Both the position numbers and the translations under genes were made by a program. Under the pieces are notes generated by a model. That model made no database searches. It was not told where the DNA came from and saw only the letters and a list, made by a program, of their open reading frames with translations. From JBEKYD01 sp049509915 (GTDB lineage: Bacteria; Acidobacteriota; Terriglobia; Bryobacterales; Bryobacteraceae): DNA of 10,054 nucleotides. The first letter of the stretch is position 1, and the number at the start of each line of letters is the position of its first letter. The DNA is taken from the NCBI GenBank assembly GCA_049509915.1, contig JBEKZL010000362.1, positions 1 through 10,054 on the forward strand, written 5' to 3'. Below are positions 6,217-10,054 of this stretch, one piece after another.

Positions 6217-7615
6217 TCAGTTTTTGCGCTCGGCTAACACCTTTCCGAGGCGGTGGAGATTGTCCCCGATGACGCCGAGCCCGACCCACCGCTTCATTCC
6301 GGCACCGCCTCGATAGATACACCGTCGAAGGCCGTGTCGCCGCTTCAACACGCTGATAAGTCCCTCGCAGCCGGTCCGCCATCGCTGGCCTTGTTTGAAC
6401 CAGCGCTTCTTTTGTTCGCGCTTCCGCTCGGCGCTTTTGGTCGACCGATTCGGGATGCACACCCGCTTCACACCCCTGTCGTGAGCAGCGGTTTCATTCC
6501 CGGCTGAGTAGAACGCGGCATCGCCCGCCACCAGTCGGGGAGTGCGGCCCAGTTGTTTTTTCATGCTCCTCAAGAGCCGGGATCACCAGCTCTGAGTCAC
6601 TGGGCCGCTTTTCATAGAAGGCATAGTCGGTGATGATCTGATTTTCACCTTCCTGGATTTTGACCATCTTGCCGAACTCGGTCGGCTTGCTCGCCTTACC
6701 TTTGCGAATGATTTCGGTAGTGGGCGCAAAGATACTCACCAGCTTCTCGGCAACATGAGTGTCGCCGCCGAAGATCCGCTGTTTGGCCTGCCGCATCACC
6801 TGCTGCACTCTCGGCACAAAGGTGTCCAGTTCTCTCCGCAGCCCTTCGAGGGCGGCCTGCTGCATCATGTCCGCGGATCGTTTCACCCCTTGCACAATCT
6901 CGCCGGAAAACCGCCTGGCCTGACCGACCACGCGTCCTACTGTAGTCAGGAGCTGCTGCAAGCGTTCCCGATTCGGCCCGCCCCTGGTGCGTGCGATGCG
7001 CCCGATTTCCAAAATGCGGAACTTGACGCTGCGGCTCCGGTCGCGGAGTTTGGCGCCCTGCCGCCCGGCAATTTCCGCGCTCCGCATCATCGTGCGGATC
7101 AGAACACGCACGCCATCGCCCAGCAGATTGTTGTCGGTCGGATAGTGGATCTTCGTCTCTTACCACCGTGGTATCCAGGCGCATCTTGCGCCCCTTGACT
7201 ACCTGCTTTTCCCGGGCAATCTCCACCACTCGTTCATGGATCTTCTCGACCGCATCCGGCCCCAGCGCCAGTCCCCAGCGGCCCATGGTTTTGGAATGGG
7301 TCGCTTTCGAAGCTCCCACGCGCGTGAAATCCCGATACACGAGATTGGCTCGGACTTGGCGCTCCAACACGTCGTAGCTCCAGTTGCGAATGTGCTTCAG
7401 CAGGAGCAGTCGCATCACCACTTCCGCCGGGGTGCCGTGTCGCCCGCGCGTGCGGCTGTTGGGACTGCGCTCAGCGCCTCATACACGGTCGCAACCAGTT
7501 GTTCGTCTTCCAGCACCTGGTCGGCATGAGTCATCCACGCTTCGCGCAGATCACTGACCTCTTCCGCGATCAGACCGTCGCCGAAGTGCAGTTGCTGCCG
7601 GCGCGCCTCAATCAT
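6217..7615 (-). pseudogene. ISNCY-type DDE transposase, three frameshifts
   Basis: Starts at ATG 7615 (MIEARRQQLHFGDGLI) and ends at TGA 6217, about 465 codons if the frames are joined. The first frame breaks near 7465-7475, after YEALSAV. The second carries GTPAEVVMRLLLLKHIRNWS and LDTTVV with the first catalytic Asp (about 7175). One extra base near 7160 then moves the reading to ETKIHYPTDNNLLGDGVRVL in the third frame. This continues through DRSRSVK, GDTHVAEKLVS and KPTEFGKMVKIQE. One extra A in a run of six (6556-6561) breaks the frame again. The last part has LVAGDAAFYS (second Asp, about 6522), CIPNRSTKS and GCEGLISVLKRRHGL with the catalytic Glu (about 6366). All three catalytic residues survive, so the loss is recent or due to the indels alone. 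The ATG overlaps the end of the upstream DUF6788-type ORF by 8 bases, suggesting coupled translation. Confidence 0.85.
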
Positions 7616-7970
7616 GAGAGTCACTCCTGCCCGCGGAGGGCGCCCGCGATTGCTTCTCCTGCTGCCACTGCTGGCGTAGGCGGTCGCGATTGAACTTGGC
7701 CAGGGAACAGCCAATCTCCCAAAAGGCGGCCCAGGCTTGTTGCGCCCGGCGGGCGGTCTCGGCATGTTCGGGAGGAACGTACAAAGATCGACTTTTGCCC
7801 TCCTCTCGGTACGTAATGTAGAGGTGTGGTCCGTGCAGGCGCTTCGGGTCGCGATAACAGGCACAGCCCGGATTGCCACAACGGCGAGAGGTCTCCGAGA
7901 GGCCGCCTTGGACCATGGTTTCCGAGGCGCGGAGAAGTCGCTCCATGAGCCGCTGTTGCTGCTTACGCAT
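7608..7970 (-). CDS. DUF6788-type accessory protein of the ISNCY element
   Basis: A 120-aa intact ORF and the only unbroken gene outside the cbb operon. After a basic N-terminus it carries RRCGNPGCACYRDP (two cysteines in a C-x4-C-x-C arrangement with a third), then HGPHLYITYREEGKSRSLYVPPE and a helical, Gln/Arg-rich C-terminus. This matches the small DUF6788 proteins that often precede transposases. Their function is not known to me; the cysteines and basic charge suggest metal and nucleic-acid binding (inference). It overlaps the transposase start by 8 bases. A promoter match ends only about a dozen bases before ATG 7970, so translation would be nearly leaderless, or would start at the Met at 7946. 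Confidence 0.75.
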   Translation of the reverse strand: MRKQQQRLMERLLRASETMVQGGLSETSRRCGNPGCACYRDPKRLHGPHLYITYREEGKSRSLYVPPEHAETARRAQQAWAAFWEIGCSLAKFNRDRLRQQWQQEKQSRAPSAGRSDSHD

Positions 7971-7981
7971 AGCTTAATATT

Positions 7982-8010
7982 AAGATACCCTTGTCCGTTT
8001 TCACTGTCAA
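7982..8010 (-). promoter_or_regulatory. Sigma70-like promoter of the ISNCY element, with adjoining palindrome
   Basis: On the minus strand TTGACA (8010-8005) is followed by exactly 17 nt and TATCTT (7987-7982): a perfect -35 and a 4/6 -10 pointing into the DUF6788-type ORF. A perfect 12-base palindrome, CTTAATATTAAG (7973-7984), overlaps the -10 and the expected start point, a typical operator position. The -35 lies inside the proposed element terminus, as in many insertion sequences. Confidence 0.55.
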
Positions 8011-8057
8011 TGAAAATATGACATGAACCATCCTTGAGAGTACCGAGTTCCAGCGCG

Positions 8058-8378
8058 TTAGGTAGCTTTTGGTTCCGCGACCTGCATGGTCAGCCGGGAG
8101 TGCTCGATACGCAAGTCGATCCACTGGTCAACCAGGCGCTTGAACCGCTTGTGGGTCACTGTCTGGCGGCGAATCTCCTTTACCCATTCCCGCCGGACGT
8201 ACTCGGTGCGACTCTTCATCCGACGTGTATAGCTGATCTGCCAGTAGGCTCCGGTGCGGTGTTGGGGATCCTTGTACTGGCGGGTCAGTTAGCCCGGACG
8301 CATCGGGCCGATCTCCAGTAGACCCCTCTTAATCCGATCGATCCTCCGCTCAATCTGTTGAATCCGTTTCTTACTCGT
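8058..8378 (-). pseudogene. Second DUF6788-like ORF, start codon and one internal codon lost
   Basis: The minus frame from 8378 to TAA 8058 encodes 106 residues with one break. It reads KKRIQQIERRIDRIKRG, GPMRPG, then TAA (8291-8289), then LTRQYKDPQHRTGAYWQ, SYTRRMKSRTEYVRREW and RFKRLVDQWIDL. The pattern of RxGxLTxxY, HRTGxYW and KSRTEYV corresponds to the DUF6788-type ORF at 7608-7970, but without its cysteines. Relatives usually have GSLT or GTLT where the stop stands; TCA to TAA is a single change. A strong ribosome-binding site (GGGAGGAG) stands just before ACG at 8378-8376, where an ATG would be expected, so the start codon also appears mutated. The rest is open, which suggests modest age. 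It probably belonged with the divergent transposase at 8488-9892. Confidence 0.7.
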
Positions 8379-8398
8379 GACTCCTCCCTTTGCGTTTG

Positions 8399-8424
8399 TA
8401 GTATAGCAGATATATGCTATACTA
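8399..8424. repeat. 26-base palindrome between divergent transposon genes
   Basis: TAGTATAGCA (8399-8408) and TGCTATACTA (8415-8424) are perfect 10-base inverted arms around GATATA. The palindrome lies in the 109-base gap between two divergent genes. It contains TATACT, a 5/6 -10 match, on both strands. An operator that lets one protein control both directions is the simplest reading; a transposase binding site at an element end is the alternative. Confidence 0.6.
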
Positions 8425-8442
8425 TACAGCGGCAGTCGTCAA
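8414..8442 (-). promoter_or_regulatory. Sigma70-like promoter for the second DUF6788-like ORF
   Basis: TTGACG (8442-8437) is separated by 17 nt from TAGCAT (8419-8414) on the minus strand: 5/6 and 4/6 consensus matches with ideal spacing, reading into the ORF at 8378. The -10 lies inside the palindrome at 8399-8424, so a factor bound there would block it. Confidence 0.45.
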
Positions 8443-8487
8443 GCCCCGAATGCCGATGCATCCAACCACCCGGCTGGGAGGCCGCTC

Positions 8488-9892
8488 ATGCTCTGGAATC
8501 GCTGGTGGAATTTGGTGTGCGGTTTACGGTCCGCCTGCGCCCGGACCCGAACCTTCCTGTGGATGGCGCTCTGTCTGGCGGGAATGACTACTCGCAAGGA
8601 TCTGCTGGGAGTCACCAGCATCGGCGTGCTCTGGGCCTGTCGCCGGCCTGCTACGACCGCCTCCTGGACCTCTTCCACAGCCCCGCCCTGGATCTGCGCC
8701 AGCTCACTTTAGCCTGGTGCGCGCTAATCTTCCGCGCCCACCCCGGCGTCCTACGCGTCAACGGCAGGACCGTTCTCGTCGGCGACGGCATCAAGCTCGC
8801 CAAGGCCGGACGCAAGATGCCCGGAGTCAAGAAACTCCATCAGCAATCCGAGGCAAACAACAAGCCGGAGTTCGTCTTCGGCCACTCCTGCCAGGCCGTC
8901 GCCGTTCTCACCCAAGCCTTATCCAGCGTGTTCGCCTTGCCTTTGGCCTGTCGCATTCACGAAGGTACCGTCTTTTCCAACCGCGACCACAGAACCCTGC
9001 TGGACAAGATGATCCTGCTGATCGATTCGCTGGGAATCCCGGAGTCGTTCTCCTTCGTGGCCGATGCCTACTACGCCACCGGCAACATCGTGCGCGGCTT
9101 GCTGGCCCACGGCAACCACCTGGTGACACGGGTCAAGAGCAACAGCGTGGCTTTCTTCCCAGCGACACCCCCGCCCTCGCACCGACCGCGGGGCGCGGCA
9201 GGCCCGCCAAGTATGGCAAGAAAATCAAGGTCGCCGCGCTGTTGAAACAGACCGGCCAACTCCAGCAGGCACCCAGCCCCGTCTATGGCGAGAAGGGTGT
9301 GATCCTGAGCTTCCGGGCCGCCGACCTATTGTGGCGCCCGGTCGGCATCCTGGTCCGCTTCGTCGTGGTGCTCCATCCTCTGCGCGGCGCCATCCTGCTG
9401 ATGTGCACCGACCTGATGCTGTCCCCCTTGGACATCATCCGCATCTATGGCCTGCGGTTCAAAATCGAAGTGTCTTTCAAACAGGCCCTCCGCGTCATCG
9501 GCGCGTATGCCTATCACTTCTGGATGGCGGCCATGACGCCACTACGGCGTGTGAGCGGTAACCAGTATCTGCACCACAAGTCCGAGGGCTACCGCACTGC
9601 CGTCCGCCGCGAGATTGCGGCCTATCATCGCCACATCCAACTCGGACTCATCGCCCAGGGCCTGCTTCAGATCCTCTCGGCGTTGAAACCCAGGCTGGCA
9701 TGGCAGTCCTTCGGCTCCTGGATCCGTACGGTTCGGCAAGGACTGGCCCCCTCGGAACAGGTCGTCGCTATTGCCCTCCGCAATACCTTTCCGGAATTTC
9801 TCGCCACTGCTGCCAAAACCGTCATCCTGGTGAAATTCCTCCGCGACCGCCTTGACCTGTCTAGAGCGGAGGGAACCAGTTTGGCGGCATGA
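8488..9892 (+). pseudogene. IS4/IS701-like DDE transposase, two frameshifts
   Basis: Starts at ATG 8488 with GGGAGG six bases upstream, and reads MLWNRWWNLVCGLRSACART and LLGVTSI. One missing base near 8622 moves the reading to ALGLSPACYDRLLDLFHSPA, VLVGDGIKLAKAGRKMPGVK (first catalytic Asp, 8784), EFVFGHSCQA and FVADAYYATGNIVRGLL (second Asp, 9063). A second shift at the C-rich 9160-9175 leads to GRGRPAKYGKKIKV, LLWRPVGILVRFV, and IYGLRFKIEVSFKQALR with the catalytic Glu (9467), then NTFPEFLATAAKTVIL and the stop. The Y-x2-R-x3-E pattern places it in the IS4 superfamily; the exact family name is uncertain. All catalytic residues remain but full-length protein cannot be made. I could not identify convincing terminal repeats, so no element boundary is given. 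The divergent DUF6788-like pseudogene is its probable partner. Confidence 0.8.
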
Positions 9893-9912
9893 GGCGAGGT
9901 CCCTCACAAATC

Positions 9913-9928
9913 GGTACTGTCAAGTACC
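9913..9928. repeat. Small inverted repeat after the transposase
   Basis: GGTACT (9913-9918) and AGTACC (9923-9928) form a 6-bp stem with a 4-base loop, 20 nt past the transposase stop. On the minus strand it overlaps the stop of the ORF at the right edge. It could be a weak terminator or an element end. Confidence 0.3.
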
Positions 9929-10054
9929 ATCAAAAATGGGCACTGCGTGAGAATCCGACAGATGGGTCATTTCAGGCTGCTTTCTTGAGGTGCGAACGGC
10001 GATGAATTCGACGTTTGTCGCGGCCATGCGCTTGGCCTTTAGCAGCAGGTAGCG
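9920..10054 (-). CDS. Unidentified ORF, 3' end only
   Basis: The minus frame is open from the window edge to TGA at 9922-9920: 44 codons including LLLKAKRMAATNVEFIAVRT and a stretch ending in PIFDGT. I do not recognise it. The basic start and its place next to transposon genes suggest the C-terminus of another transposase or accessory ORF, but this is only context. It may equally be a chance open frame. Confidence 0.25.
   Translation of the reverse strand, partial: RYLLLKAKRMAATNVEFIAVRTSRKQPEMTHLSDSHAVPIFDGT

Larger units (their letters stand above)
6150..8023 (-). mobile_element. ISNCY-type insertion element, inactive
   Basis: The unit comprises a DUF6788-type accessory ORF followed by an ISNCY-type transposase, both on the minus strand. 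The proposed ends are tentative. TGTCA at 6150-6154 faces TGACA at 8019-8023, giving a 5-base terminal inverted match. Each end also carries a second inverted copy of the motif a few bases inward (TGAC at 6159-6162, TGTCA at 8005-8009). No target duplication is visible in the flanks, so the boundaries may be off by tens of bases. The transposase is broken, so the element cannot move by itself. Confidence 0.55.

Noticed and set aside
6553..6563. Programmed -1 frameshift at the A-run in the ISNCY transposase
   Set aside because: The required shift is +1 relative to the upstream frame, and the codon phase does not fit a -1 slippery heptamer; two other indels break the gene anyway.
8034..8321. 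A 95-codon + strand ORF
   Set aside because: It is the shadow of the DUF6788-like pseudogene on the minus strand, whose translation shows clear family motifs.
1..10054. CRISPR arrays, tRNA or rRNA genes
   Set aside because: I saw no regularly spaced direct repeats and no cloverleaf or rRNA-like sequence.

Overview
The window holds one intact block, a compact Calvin-Benson-Bassham carbon-fixation operon at 1272-5226 on the + strand. It encodes cbbL, cbbS, cbbX and a phosphoribulokinase, in that order. On both sides lie decayed mobile elements and pseudogenes. The CbbL and CbbS sequences are form I red-type (IC-like). CbbX is the matching red-type Rubisco activase. The kinase resembles the plant/cyanobacterial (class II-like) phosphoribulokinases rather than the short class I enzymes of Proteobacteria. 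Together these genes encode the two CBB-specific reactions (ribulose-5-phosphate to RuBP, and RuBP carboxylation) plus the activase that keeps Rubisco working. No cbbR regulator and no other cycle enzyme is present.

Layout: 2-1030 is a chimeric transposon graveyard, a DUF4338 (DruA-like) fragment running directly into the 3' half of an IS630-type transposase with several frame changes. 1031-1271 is a noncoding leader with two inverted repeats. 1272-5226 is cbbL-cbbS-cbbX-cbbP, with gaps of only 13, 12 and 21 nt, so a single transcript is likely. 5323-6090 (minus) is a wreck of topoisomerase III (topB) followed by the start of recQ, in the order and spacing expected of a TopB-RecQ fusion protein. 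About 6150-8023 (minus) is an ISNCY-type insertion element with an intact DUF6788-type accessory ORF and a three-times frameshifted transposase. 8058-8378 (minus) is a second DUF6788-like ORF with a lost start codon and an internal stop. It is divergent from 8488-9892 (+), an IS4/IS701-like DDE transposase with two frameshifts. The final 135 bases carry the 3' end of an unidentified minus-strand ORF.

Organism: a GC-rich bacterium with autotrophic or mixotrophic capacity. The set of transposases and the TopB-RecQ arrangement remind me of soil Acidobacteriota or Chloroflexota, but this is a weak guess. The operon is open over 4 kb while almost everything around it is frameshifted, so the frameshifts look like real decay rather than poor sequence, and the operon appears to be under selection. 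Horizontal acquisition into a transposon-rich site is a reasonable inference but is not proven here.

I did not find a convincing new biological system. The points most worth a second look are the mosaic of red-type Rubisco/CbbX with a redox-cysteine-less class II-like kinase, the TopB-RecQ fusion remnant, and the palindromes at the transposon promoters and upstream of cbbL.
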